From Actinomycetota bacterium (GTDB lineage Bacteria > Actinomycetota > Thermoleophilia > Solirubrobacterales > 70-9), in assembly GCA_018268675.1 (NCBI GenBank), contig JAFDWB010000017.1:1-45510 (forward strand): a stretch of 45,510 nt of DNA. Direction: 5' to 3'. The position numbers and the translations under genes are program-made. Below, in pieces: positions 7,701-15,181 of this stretch (position 1 is the first letter of the stretch; every line of letters begins with the position of its first letter). The notes under the pieces are model-generated. The model made no database searches and was not told the DNA's origin. It worked only from the letters and a program-made list of their open reading frames with translations.

Positions 7701-8495
7701 ATGAGCGAGTCGCCGGTCCTGCTCGAGGTCGAGGACGGCATCGCCCGCCTGCGGCTGAATCGACCGGAGGCCTCCAACGCCCTCAACAAGCCGCTCTTCG
7801 TGGCGTTGATCGACGCGGTGCGCCGGCTGCAGCGCGACGACTCGGTCCGCGTCGTCCTGCTGAGCGGGGCCGGACGGAACTTCTGTGGCGGTGGCGACGT
7901 CGCCGAGTTCGCCTCCGCCGGCGACGACGTCGCCGCCCACCTGCGTGAGGTGACGGCGATGCAGGAAGCGGCGGTCGGTGGCCTGGTCAACCTGCGGGCA
8001 CCCGTCGTCGCCATCGTCCACGGCGCCGCGACAGGCGGCGGCGGGACCGGGCTCGTCTGCGCCTCCGACCTCGTCCTCGCCGGCCCGAAGGCGAAGTTCA
8101 TGCTCGGCGTGACCCGGGTCGGGATGGCCCCGGACGGCGGTGTCTCGGTCGCGTTGACCCAGGTCGTCGGCCTTCGTCAGGCCCTGCGGCTGGCACTGCT
8201 CAACCCGCTGCTGGGCCCGCAGGAGGCGCTCGCGATCGGGCTGGTGACCGAGGTGCTGCCGGACGACGAGGCGCTCGCTGCGCGGGCCGAGGAGGTCGCC
8301 GCCCAATTGGTCGCGGGTGCCCCCTTGGCCCAGGCCGAAACCAAGCGGCTCTTCTGGCAGGGCGTCGGCCGCTCTTTCGCCGACAGCCTCGCCGACGAGT
8401 CTCGGACGGTTGCCACCCTGGGCGGCACCGGCGATGCGCGCGAGGGCCTGGCAGCCGTGCTGGAGCGGCGGGCGCCGGGGTTCGGGGAGCCATGA
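7701..8495 (+). CDS. enoyl-CoA hydratase/isomerase family protein, PaaG-like active site
   Basis: A 264-residue crotonase-fold protein. The oxyanion-hole motif FCGGGDV and GAATGGGGTGLVCASD are present. The two hydratase glutamates are missing: the first position lies in GGTGL and the second in GVTRVGM. Instead it has GMAPDGG, with an Asp where PaaG-type enoyl-CoA isomerases keep theirs, so isomerase or another crotonase reaction is more likely than hydration. ATG at 7701 is chosen over an in-frame ATG at 7665 because GGAGGAG lies 6 bases upstream. It overlaps the next gene by ATGA. Confidence 0.88.
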   Translation: MSESPVLLEVEDGIARLRLNRPEASNALNKPLFVALIDAVRRLQRDDSVRVVLLSGAGRNFCGGGDVAEFASAGDDVAAHLREVTAMQEAAVGGLVNLRAPVVAIVHGAATGGGGTGLVCASDLVLAGPKAKFMLGVTRVGMAPDGGVSVALTQVVGLRQALRLALLNPLLGPQEALAIGLVTEVLPDDEALAARAEEVAAQLVAGAPLAQAETKRLFWQGVGRSFADSLADESRTVATLGGTGDAREGLAAVLERRAPGFGEP

Positions 8496-9373
8496 GCCCC
8501 CGCTCCGAGGTCGCGCCGCAGCGCATCTCGTTCGACTCCCACGGCCTCGAGCTGGCGGCCGACCGCTGGGAGCCCGAGGGCGAGTCCGACGGCACCGTCC
8601 TCCTGCTCCACGGCGGCGGTCAGACGCGGCACTCCTGGGACCGCTCCGCCGGCGACCTGCACGGGCTCGGTTGGACGGTCGTGACGATGGATCTGCGCGG
8701 TCATGGCGAAAGCGAGTGGGACGCCGAGGGCCGTTACTCGGTCGATTGGATGGCGGAGGACATCTTGATCGTCTGCGGCGAGCTCGAGGCGGAGGCGCCT
8801 GGCGTGCCGCCGGTACTGGTCGGCGCCTCGATGGGCGGCCTGGCGGCGCTCCTAGCGGTCGGCCGGCGGTCGGAACCTTGCCGCGCCCTCGTCTTGGTCG
8901 ACATCGCGCTGCGGGTGGAGCCGGAGGGTTCGCGACGCATTCGCAGCTTTATGATGCAGAAGCCAGAGGGGTTCGAATCGCTGGAGGAGGCCGCGGCCGC
9001 GATCGCCGCCTACAACCCGAACCGGACCCGGCCGGTGCGTCCCGAGGGGCTGCGGAAGAACCTCCGCCTCACCGACGAGGGTCGTTGGCGCTGGCATTGG
9101 GACCCTGAGATCCTCAACCAGAGCCACGACACCGAGGATCCCGAACATCCGATCCGGGTCAGGCTCCGAGAGGCCGCCCGGACGGTCACCGTGCCGACCC
9201 TGTTGGTCCGCGGCCTGCAGTCGGACGTGGTCAGCGACGAGGGGCTCGCCGAAGCGTGCTCGATCCTCCCCGAGGCGACGGTGGTCGACGTCTCCGAGGC
9301 CGGCCACATGATCGCCGGTGACGACAACGAGACTTTCCTCGACGCGATCAGGGCCTTTCTGGAGCGGCTGTGA
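8492..9373 (+). CDS. alpha/beta hydrolase
   Basis: A 293-residue hydrolase. The oxyanion loop is LLHGGGQTRHSW, the nucleophile Ser sits in the elbow VGASMGGLAAL near residue 112, and the catalytic His is in SEAGHMIAGDD near the end. A short lid region with PNRTRPVRPEG lies between. The class includes esterases, lactonases and MhpC-type C-C bond hydrolases, and the sequence does not decide between them. It is translationally coupled to the crotonase before (ATGA) and the SnoaL-like gene after (GTGA), suggesting sequential steps on one intermediate. Confidence 0.87.
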   Translation: MSPRSEVAPQRISFDSHGLELAADRWEPEGESDGTVLLLHGGGQTRHSWDRSAGDLHGLGWTVVTMDLRGHGESEWDAEGRYSVDWMAEDILIVCGELEAEAPGVPPVLVGASMGGLAALLAVGRRSEPCRALVLVDIALRVEPEGSRRIRSFMMQKPEGFESLEEAAAAIAAYNPNRTRPVRPEGLRKNLRLTDEGRWRWHWDPEILNQSHDTEDPEHPIRVRLREAARTVTVPTLLVRGLQSDVVSDEGLAEACSILPEATVVDVSEAGHMIAGDDNETFLDAIRAFLERL

Positions 9374-9870
9374 GCGGTCCGGCCGAGATTGAGCGGATCG
9401 CCGATCGGCTGGCGATCGAGGAGCTCCTGGTCCGCTACAGCGACTGCCTCGACACGCGCCGGATCGAGCGCCTCGAGACCGAGGTCTTCGCCGCCGACGC
9501 CGATGTCGACTTCGGCTGGGGCCATTGGACCAGCGCGGCCGAGGTGACGGCCTGGATGCTGGCGACCTTCGAGCGCTTCTCCGGCACCCTGCACGCGGTC
9601 GGCAACCAGCTGATCGAGCTCGACGGCGACACCGCCTCGAGCACCTGCTGCGTCCAGGCCTACCACTGGCTCCGCGACAACGACGACGGTGATCGGATGC
9701 GGCCCGCCGACTTCGTCTTCACCGGCATGTACGAGGACCGACACCGCCGCACGCCGGACGGCTGGCGGATCGCCTGGCGCCGCTTCCGCCGGCTCGGTGT
9801 CTCCTCGGTCGGGGTCGGCGTGGTGCCTGACTGGATGCGGCTCGATCGCGAAAGGGAGCCGGACGCCTAG
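9370..9870 (+). CDS. SnoaL/NTF2-like protein
   Basis: A 166-residue NTF2-like protein: IADRLAIEELLVRYSDCLD opening helix, VDFGWGHW strand, GNQLIELDGDTA hairpin, and a TPDGWRIAWRRFRRL closing strand. This is the arrangement of the SnoaL_4 group, often found beside oxygenases or crotonases in aromatic and steroid catabolism. Start is GTG in a GTGA overlap with the hydrolase. Its stop codon overlaps the stop of the convergent enoyl-CoA hydratase within the four bases CTAG, so no terminator separates the two operons. Confidence 0.75.
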   Translation: MSGPAEIERIADRLAIEELLVRYSDCLDTRRIERLETEVFAADADVDFGWGHWTSAAEVTAWMLATFERFSGTLHAVGNQLIELDGDTASSTCCVQAYHWLRDNDDGDRMRPADFVFTGMYEDRHRRTPDGWRIAWRRFRRLGVSSVGVGVVPDWMRLDREREPDA

Positions 9871-10652
9871 CGTCCGCTCCAGACCGGCGCTCGACGCTCG
9901 AAGAAGGCTGCGACCCCCTCACGGGCGTCGTCGGTGTCGACCGTCCGCGCCACCGCGAGGTCGTTGAGCCGCCAGGCCTCCTCCTCGTCGGCACCCGCGC
10001 CGTCGAGGACGACCATCCGCGATTCGCGGACCGCCAGCGGGCTGCAGGTGGCGATCTCGGCGACCAGTGCGCGCGCCCCGGCGAGCGCCTCGCCGGGGTC
10101 GCAAAGAACGTTGACGAGACCGTGCTCATGGGCCGTCTCGGCGGCGATCGGATCGCCGGTCAGCGCCGCCCGCATCGCGACGTTGGTGGGCAGTCTGCGG
10201 GCCAGCCGGAAGAGGCCGCCGCCCGCCGGGACGAGGCCGCGCTTGGCCTCCGAGAGCGCCAGCCCTATCCCGCGCGCGGCGACGACGAGATCGCAGGCGA
10301 GGACGATCTCGGTGCCGCCGCCGTAGCTCGAGCCGTCGAGCGCGGCGATCAGCGGCTTGGTGCGCGCGCGGCCGGCGATGCCACCGTAGCCGCCCCGCTC
10401 GGTCCAGACCCCTTCGTGCTCGCCGTTGCCGACCAGCTTCAGGTCGGTGCCCGCGCAGAAGACCGGCGGCGCCCCGGTGAGGATCACCGCCCGCACCCGC
10501 TCGTCGGCTTCGGCCCGGTCGAGATGGCCCTCGATCGCCGCCGACATCGCCGGCGTCAGCGCGTTGCGGGCCCGCGGCCGGTCCAGGGTGATGACCGCGC
10601 AGTCGTCGGCCTCCTCGTAGTGGACCGCTTCCGCCTCCTGGTGGTGGACCAT
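9867..10652 (-). CDS. enoyl-CoA hydratase/isomerase family protein
   Basis: A 261-residue crotonase with both hydratase glutamates preserved: one in YGGGTEIVLACD, one in LSEAKRGLVPAGGG. The acyl-CoA binding FCAGTDL motif is near residue 65, and the C-terminus has the usual DAREGVAAFFERRAP. ATG at 10652 follows AGGAGGGG at normal spacing; the frame remains open upstream only as an antisense artefact over the next operon. It is a monocistronic unit divergent from the SDR operon at 10728 and probably hydrates an unsaturated acyl-CoA in the same pathway. Confidence 0.9.
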   Translation of the reverse strand: MVHHQEAEAVHYEEADDCAVITLDRPRARNALTPAMSAAIEGHLDRAEADERVRAVILTGAPPVFCAGTDLKLVGNGEHEGVWTERGGYGGIAGRARTKPLIAALDGSSYGGGTEIVLACDLVVAARGIGLALSEAKRGLVPAGGGLFRLARRLPTNVAMRAALTGDPIAAETAHEHGLVNVLCDPGEALAGARALVAEIATCSPLAVRESRMVVLDGAGADEEEAWRLNDLAVARTVDTDDAREGVAAFFERRAPVWSGR

Positions 10653-10670
10653 CACCCCTCCTGACGGATT

Positions 10671-10707
10671 CTCGAATTTGGAATAGATTCTATGGAAGGT
10701 TAGAAGG
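10671..10707. promoter_or_regulatory. divergent promoter/operator between hydratase (minus) and SDR operon (plus)
   Basis: The AT-rich block contains the inverted repeat ATAGA-T-TCTAT (10683-10693), which supplies a TATGGA-like -10 on plus and TAGAAT on minus, and a nearby GGTTAGAA (10698-10705). Both flanking genes have good ribosome-binding sites (AGGAGGGG and GGAGG), so unlike 5799 and 7628 these messages have leaders. Confidence 0.5.
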
Positions 10708-10727
10708 CTCTCGGGACGGAGGTCAGG

Positions 10728-11504
10728 ATGAGTGAAGGGGAGCAGCGGATCGCGGCCGTAACCGGCGCCTCGGGCGGGATCGGCAGGGCGATCGCTCTGC
10801 GCCTGGCCGCGACCGGCGCCATGGTCGAGATCGCCTCGCGCAACGAGGCTGAGGGAGCGGCGACCGTCGCCGCGATCGAGGAGACCGGCGGCATCGGTCG
10901 ATTCACGCGGGTCGACGTCGCGATCCCGGACCAGGTCGAAGGGTGGATCGCCGAGCTGCACGGCCGCCGCGGTCGGCTCGATTGGCTGGTCAACAACGCC
11001 GGCACGAGTGGCGGCTGGGTGCGGATCGAGGATCAGGGGCCGGGCGAGTTCGAACGGCTGCTGGCGGTCAACGTGCTCTCGGCCTGCTGCGCCTTGCGCG
11101 CCGCCCTCCCGCTGATGCGGGCGCAGGGCCACGGCTCGATCGTCAACGTCGGCTCGACCGCGAGCGTGCAGGGGATCGGGATGATGTCCGTCTACTCGGC
11201 GACCAAGCACGCGATCCTCGGCCTCACCCGCGGCGCGGCGCTGGAGAACGCCGACGTGCCGATCCGCGTCAACTGCATCTGTCCGGGGATCATCGACACC
11301 GACCTGATGCGCGAGATCGAGGGCGCGGTCAGCCCGGATGAGCCGGAGGCGGCGCTCACCGCCTTCGCCGCGACGGTGCCGATGAAGCGTTATGGCAGCC
11401 CGGCGGAGATCGCCGCGGCGGTCGAGTTCCTGCTCGGCGAGGACTCCGGCTACGTCACCGGCACCGGGCTCACCGTCGACGGCGGAGTGATGAGCGGTGT
11501 CTGA
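10728..11504 (+). CDS. short-chain dehydrogenase/reductase (canonical)
   Basis: A 258-residue SDR: TGASGGIGRAI cofactor loop, NNAGTSGG, VGSTASV with the catalytic Ser, YSATKHAIL holding Tyr-x3-Lys, and CPGIIDTDLM after the active site. VDGGVMSGV ends it. ATG at 10728 sits 6 bases after GGAGG. It heads a coupled operon (cupin, NmrA-like, CaiB, CitE remnant). Likely NAD-dependent oxidation of a hydroxy intermediate, possibly a hydroxyacyl-CoA; not decided by sequence. Confidence 0.9.
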   Translation: MSEGEQRIAAVTGASGGIGRAIALRLAATGAMVEIASRNEAEGAATVAAIEETGGIGRFTRVDVAIPDQVEGWIAELHGRRGRLDWLVNNAGTSGGWVRIEDQGPGEFERLLAVNVLSACCALRAALPLMRAQGHGSIVNVGSTASVQGIGMMSVYSATKHAILGLTRGAALENADVPIRVNCICPGIIDTDLMREIEGAVSPDEPEAALTAFAATVPMKRYGSPAEIAAAVEFLLGEDSGYVTGTGLTVDGGVMSGV

Positions 11505-11949
11505 CGGCGCCCCGCCGCGCCGGATCGTCTGTGCGCTCGACGACGCAGGCGCCGCGGCGATCGCCGCCGACGGACCGGCGCTGCCGGTCGACCACACCGC
11601 GGGCGCGGTCTGGCGGATCTGGGCGGCCGACGGGCCGGCCCAGATCGGCGCCGCCGAGCCCGCCCACGGCCCTGAGTTCTTCCCGCCGGCGGGCGGTTCG
11701 CGCGTCTATCTCAGCGAGATGCCGGTCGATCCGAACCCGATCGATCCGGCGACCCGCATGCACGCCACCGACACCGTCGACTTTGCGATCGTCGTCTCCG
11801 GTCGCGTCCGCCTCATCCAGGGCGACGGCAGTCAGGTCGAGGTCGTCCCCGGCGCGGTGATCGTCCAGGCCGGCACCGAGCACGCCTGGGAAAACCCCGG
11901 GCCCGACCCGGCGCGGATCGTCTTCGTCCTGCTCGGGGCGAGCGCTTGA
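11497..11949 (+). CDS. cupin-domain protein
   Basis: A 150-residue protein with one conserved cupin barrel: HATDTVDFAIVVSGRVRLI is motif 1 and PGAVIVQAGTEHAWENPG is motif 2. Some metal-ligand positions are altered (motif 1 begins HATD rather than HxH), so metal binding is uncertain. Start is GTG, overlapping the SDR stop by 8 bases. Small cupins like this sit beside catabolic oxidoreductases as isomerases, dioxygenases or binding proteins; the sequence does not tell which. Confidence 0.75.
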   Translation: MSDGAPPRRIVCALDDAGAAAIAADGPALPVDHTAGAVWRIWAADGPAQIGAAEPAHGPEFFPPAGGSRVYLSEMPVDPNPIDPATRMHATDTVDFAIVVSGRVRLIQGDGSQVEVVPGAVIVQAGTEHAWENPGPDPARIVFVLLGASA

Positions 11950-12821
11950 TCCTCGTCACCGCCGCCCACGGGACCCAGGCCCGCCGGCTGATCCCGCGGC
12001 TGGCCGCGGCCGGGACGCCGGTGCGGGGACTGCGCCGGGCGGGCGATGCGGAGGAGGTCCGCGCTCTGGGGGCGAGCGAGGTGATCGTCGGCGATGCCGC
12101 CGACCCCGAGGTGCTGGCGCGGGCGATGCGCGGCGTCACCGCCGTCTATCACGTCGGCCCCACCGCCCATCCCTGCGAGGCCGAGATCGGGGTCGGCGTC
12201 GTGAACGCCGCGGCGGCCGCCGGGGTCGGGCACTTCGTCTACGCCTCGGTCCTGCACGCGCGGATCAGCGCCCTTTACAACCACCGCGCCAAGCTCGTCG
12301 TCGAGGAGCAACTGGTCGGGGCCGGGATGCCGTTCACGATCCTCCAGCCCGCCGACTTCATGGAGACGCTGAACTACAGGCGGGCCTTTCGCGACGGCGT
12401 CTTCCGGCTGATCTGGAGTCTCGAGCGGCGCCAGGCGCTGGTCAGCGTCGAGGACCTCGCCGCGGTCGGCGCCCGTGTCCTCACTGAGGGTGAGACCCAC
12501 TTCGGCGCGACCTACGAGCTCAGCTCGGCCGGCTGCTGGACCGCCCATGAGATCGCCGCCGAGATCGGCCGACTGGCCGGGCGCGAGGTGGTCGCCGAGC
12601 GGCTCGACGTCGAGGCGGTCCTTGGTCTCTACGGGCACGACGAGTACGGGGAGGAGGGCGAGCGCTACCGGCGCGACTTCTTCGATGCGCTGATCCGCTG
12701 GTACGACAACCACGATTTCGTCGGCAACCCGTGGGCGCTGCGGACGCTACTCGGCCGCGAGCCGCTCGACCTGCCCGCTTTCCTCGCGGCCCGCCTCCCC
12801 GCGCTCGAGGCCAGGCCGTGA
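11946..12821 (+). CDS. NmrA-like/atypical SDR NAD(P)-binding protein
   Basis: A 291-residue protein of the atypical, extended SDR group. It opens with MILVTAAHGTQARRLIPRL in the position of the GxxGxxG loop, although that loop lacks most of the glycines. GDAADPEVLARAM, FVYASVLHARISAL and FTILQPADFMETL follow the NmrA/isoflavone-reductase layout. Start is TTG in a TTGA overlap with the cupin. The poor glycine loop could mean weak or altered cofactor binding, as in the regulatory NmrA protein, or a reductase or epimerase. Function open. Confidence 0.7.
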   Translation: MILVTAAHGTQARRLIPRLAAAGTPVRGLRRAGDAEEVRALGASEVIVGDAADPEVLARAMRGVTAVYHVGPTAHPCEAEIGVGVVNAAAAAGVGHFVYASVLHARISALYNHRAKLVVEEQLVGAGMPFTILQPADFMETLNYRRAFRDGVFRLIWSLERRQALVSVEDLAAVGARVLTEGETHFGATYELSSAGCWTAHEIAAEIGRLAGREVVAERLDVEAVLGLYGHDEYGEEGERYRRDFFDALIRWYDNHDFVGNPWALRTLLGREPLDLPAFLAARLPALEARP

Positions 12822-14011
12822 GCGCCGGGCCGCTCGCCGGAACCCGGGTGGTCGACGCCGCGACGCTGCTGGCCGGACCGTTGATCGCCACCCGGATGGC
12901 CGACTTCGGCGCCGAGGTGATCAAGGTCGAGCACCCCCGCGGAGACACCTTGCGCGAGCTCGGCTGGAACGACGGCGGCACCTCCGTCTACTGGAAGACG
13001 GCCTCCCGCAACAAGCGCTGCTGCACTCTCGACCTCGGCTTACTCGCAGGCCAGGAGCTGATGCGCGAACTGGCGCGCGGTTGTGACGTTCTGATCGAGA
13101 ACTTCCGCCCCGGGACGATGGAGCGCTGGGGGCTCGGATGGGAGACCCTGCACGATCTCAATCCCGGCCTGATCATGGTCCGGGTCACCGGCTTCGGCCA
13201 GGACGGGCCCTACAGCGCCCTGCCCGGCTTCGGCACGCTGGCCGAGGCGATGAGCGGCCTCGCCTCGGTACTCGGCGACCGCGACCGACCGCCGATCGTG
13301 CCGCCGCTTCCGGCCGCCGACGCGATCACGTCGGCGGAGGGAGCGTTCGCGGTGATGGCGGCGCTCTACCGGCGCGACGCGGGTGAGGGCGGGGGACAGC
13401 TGATCGACCTCAGCCTGCTCGAGTCGATGGTCTCCTTCATGGCCCCACAGGTCAGCGCTTACGACCGCCTCGGGCTGGTCGCCGAGCGCGATGGCAGCCA
13501 GGCCCCGTTCAGCTCCCCGCGTGGCGTCTACCGCACCTCGGACGACGGCTGGCTGGCGCTCTCGACCAGCGCCCAGAGCGTCGCCGATCGCCTTTTCGCC
13601 GCGATCGGGCGGCCGGAGCTCGCTGAGGATCCCCGCTTCTCCTCGACCGTCGCCCGACTCGAGCACCGCGAGGAGGTGGACGGCTATATCGCCGAGTGGG
13701 TCGCCGTGCGCCCCCTGGCGGAGGCGGTCGACACCCTGCGCGACGCCGACGTCGCCGCCGCCCCGGTCTACACCGCCGCCGACGTGGCAGACGACGAACA
13801 CCTGCGAGCCCGCGGGGCACTGGTCCGCGTCCCCGACCCAGAGGGCGGCACGGTGCTGATGCACAACGCCCTGCCGCGCCTCTCCGAGACGCCCGGCGAG
13901 GTGCGCGAGGCGGGCCGACCACTCGGGGCCGACAACGATTACATCTATGGCGACCTGCTCGGGCTCGGCCCCGACCGGCTTGCCGAACTGAACCGCGAAG
14001 GGGTCATCTGA
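12818..14011 (+). CDS. CaiB/BaiF-type (class III) CoA-transferase
   Basis: A 397-residue class III CoA-transferase. Family signatures are VVDAATLLAGPLIATRMADF, GAEVIKVEHPRGD, NKRCCTLDL, LIENFRPGTMERWGLGW, VTGFGQDGPYS and GQLIDLSLLESM. These enzymes move CoA from an acyl-CoA donor to a carboxylic acid, which is the usual way to activate a carboxylated product without ATP. Start is GTG in a GTGA overlap with the NmrA-like gene. The next gene in the operon was a CitE-type lyase that has decayed. A second, divergent CaiB relative lies at 25325-26524. Confidence 0.9.
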   Translation: MSAGPLAGTRVVDAATLLAGPLIATRMADFGAEVIKVEHPRGDTLRELGWNDGGTSVYWKTASRNKRCCTLDLGLLAGQELMRELARGCDVLIENFRPGTMERWGLGWETLHDLNPGLIMVRVTGFGQDGPYSALPGFGTLAEAMSGLASVLGDRDRPPIVPPLPAADAITSAEGAFAVMAALYRRDAGEGGGQLIDLSLLESMVSFMAPQVSAYDRLGLVAERDGSQAPFSSPRGVYRTSDDGWLALSTSAQSVADRLFAAIGRPELAEDPRFSSTVARLEHREEVDGYIAEWVAVRPLAEAVDTLRDADVAAAPVYTAADVADDEHLRARGALVRVPDPEGGTVLMHNALPRLSETPGEVREAGRPLGADNDYIYGDLLGLGPDRLAELNREGVI

Positions 14012-14054
14012 TACCGAGTCCGCCGCCTACCACCCCGCGCCGCTCCCGCCCTCG

Positions 14055-14753
14055 CTTCCGGGTTCGTCGGCAAAGATGCTCGGCAAGGCGTCCGGCCTCC
14101 CCGCCGACGAGCTGATCATCGACCTCGAGGACGCCGTGGCGCCGAGCGCCAAGGACGAGGCGCGGGCACTGGTCGTCGATTCGGTCGGCTCGGCCGCCTT
14201 CGCGGGGAAGCGGCCGGGCGTGCGAGTCAACGCGCCGCGCAGCCGCTGGTGCCATCTCGACATCGCGGCGATCGGCGCGGCGCCCGGGGCGGTCGGGACG
14301 CTGGTCGTATCCAAGGTCGAGGGGCTCCGGCGACTCGCCTTCGTCGACCGCCTCCTCGCCACCGCTCGATTCGCTGATCGTCGGCTACGCCGACCTCACC
14401 GCCTCGCTCGGCCTCCGCCGCCGCCGACCTCGATCTATGCCGCCCGGGCCAACGGCCTGCAGGCGATAGACGGCCCCCACCTCGGTGTCGCGGTCGACTC
14501 GGATTTCGAAGCGGCGGTCGCCCGCGCCCGAGATCTCGGCTTCGACGGCAAGTGGGCGATCCACCCGTCCCAGCCCGAACACCTGAACGAGGCTTTCAGC
14601 CCGACCGCCGCAGAGCTGAGCTGGGCGAGGGCCGTGCTCGACGCGCTCGAGGCCGCCGAACGGGAGGGCGGCCGCGGCGCCGTCGCGCTCGAGGGCGAGA
14701 TGCTCGACGAGGCGGTCGGAGCGGCCGCACGTCGCATCCTGGCACGCGCCTGA
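14055..14753 (+). pseudogene. HpcH/HpaI-CitE family lyase, decayed
   Basis: The stretch PGSSAKMLGKASGLPADE.. then IDLEDAVAPS and the end SKWAIHP-like segment (FDGKWAIHPSQ) match citrate-lyase beta/malyl-CoA lyase-like proteins. Three lesions show. First, the usual N-terminal strand is not encoded: no start codon lies in frame between an upstream stop at 13989 and the ATG at 14076, already inside the domain. Second, after VDRLLA (14360) the homologous PLDSLIVGYADLTASLG is in the next frame, from 14362. Third, the frame returns at about 14437 (YAARANGLQAIDGP) with some 15 residues missing between. An open frame spans 14076-14753, but it would encode a scrambled active-site region. Sequencing error is possible but would need several events. 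Confidence 0.7.
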
Positions 14754-14778
14754 AGGCCGCCCGCGCACCGTTGAGGCT

Positions 14779-14791
14779 GGTTCCCGGAACC
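14779..14791. promoter_or_regulatory. palindrome GGTTCC-C-GGAACC upstream of the carboxylase-like operon
   Basis: A perfect 6+1+6 inverted repeat in the 121-base gap between the CitE remnant and the zinc-ribbon gene. Its symmetry and location about 85 bases upstream of the operon start suggest a protein-binding site. No function can be assigned from sequence alone. Confidence 0.35.
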
Positions 14792-14843
14792 GTTCCCAGA
14801 ATCTTTGCCGGGACCTCGCGGAGATGGTAGTTTTCCTTCCGAG

Positions 14844-14853
14844 GTTAGAAAAT
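14844..14853. promoter_or_regulatory. GTTAGAAAAT element, left member of an inverted pair
   Basis: The 10-mer GTTAGAAAAT lies 21 bases before the ATG at 14875; its exact reverse complement ATTTTCTAAC occurs at 15154-15163, just upstream of HyuB. It belongs to the TTAGA-type elements found before most operons here and could supply a TAGAAA -10 box. Confidence 0.45.
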
Positions 14854-14874
14854 GGGAGCGAAGGAAGAGGGAGT

Positions 14875-15135
14875 ATGGGTCTTGAGTCGTTGATGCCGAT
14901 GCCGCCATCGGGAGATCGGATCTCGGTCGAGCGCAAGCCGGTCGATGAGACTTGTCCCAAGTGCGGTTCTGGCAATGTGGCCCGCTATCCAGTGGCAAAT
15001 TTCATTGGTCCACGGATGGTGACCAAGTGCCAGGACTGCTTCCACAGCCTGTCTGTGGACGTGCCGACCGAGGAAGACCACTGGCCGCCGTGGCGGTCGG
15101 CGACGCTCGATTGGCCGACGTCACGGGCCGGCTAG
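14875..15135 (+). CDS. small zinc-ribbon protein, possible carboxylase accessory subunit
   Basis: An 86-residue protein with two CxxC pairs 24 residues apart, CPKCGSGN and CQDCFH, forming a zinc ribbon. No signal peptide or membrane segment. ATG at 14875 follows GGAAGAGGGAG; the in-frame ATG at 14824 lacks a site and overlaps the promoter element. It lies immediately upstream of HyuB (15182). Acetone and acetophenone carboxylases contain a small zinc-binding subunit besides the HyuA/HyuB-like ones, so this may be its counterpart, though it is far shorter than the acetone carboxylase gamma subunit. That role is inference. Confidence 0.7.
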   Translation: MGLESLMPMPPSGDRISVERKPVDETCPKCGSGNVARYPVANFIGPRMVTKCQDCFHSLSVDVPTEEDHWPPWRSATLDWPTSRAG

Positions 15136-15153
15136 TCGTTCAGAGCGCGGCAA

Positions 15154-15163
15154 ATTTTCTAAC
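15154..15163. promoter_or_regulatory. ATTTTCTAAC element, right member of the inverted pair
   Basis: Exact reverse complement of the 10-mer at 14844-14853. It lies 18 bases before the HyuB start. The two copies bracket the zinc-ribbon gene about 310 bases apart, a spacing that would suit a repressor bridging two sites, or two separate promoters. Confidence 0.45.
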
Positions 15164-15181
15164 TGTGAACAGAGAGGGAAG

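Noticed and set aside
9867-11597. Very long antisense open frames, for example 576 codons at 9867-11597 and 636 codons at 17666-19576 on the minus strand.
   Set aside because: They are open because of GC-rich codon bias opposite recognised genes; apart from the true hydratase at 9867-10652 they show no domains.
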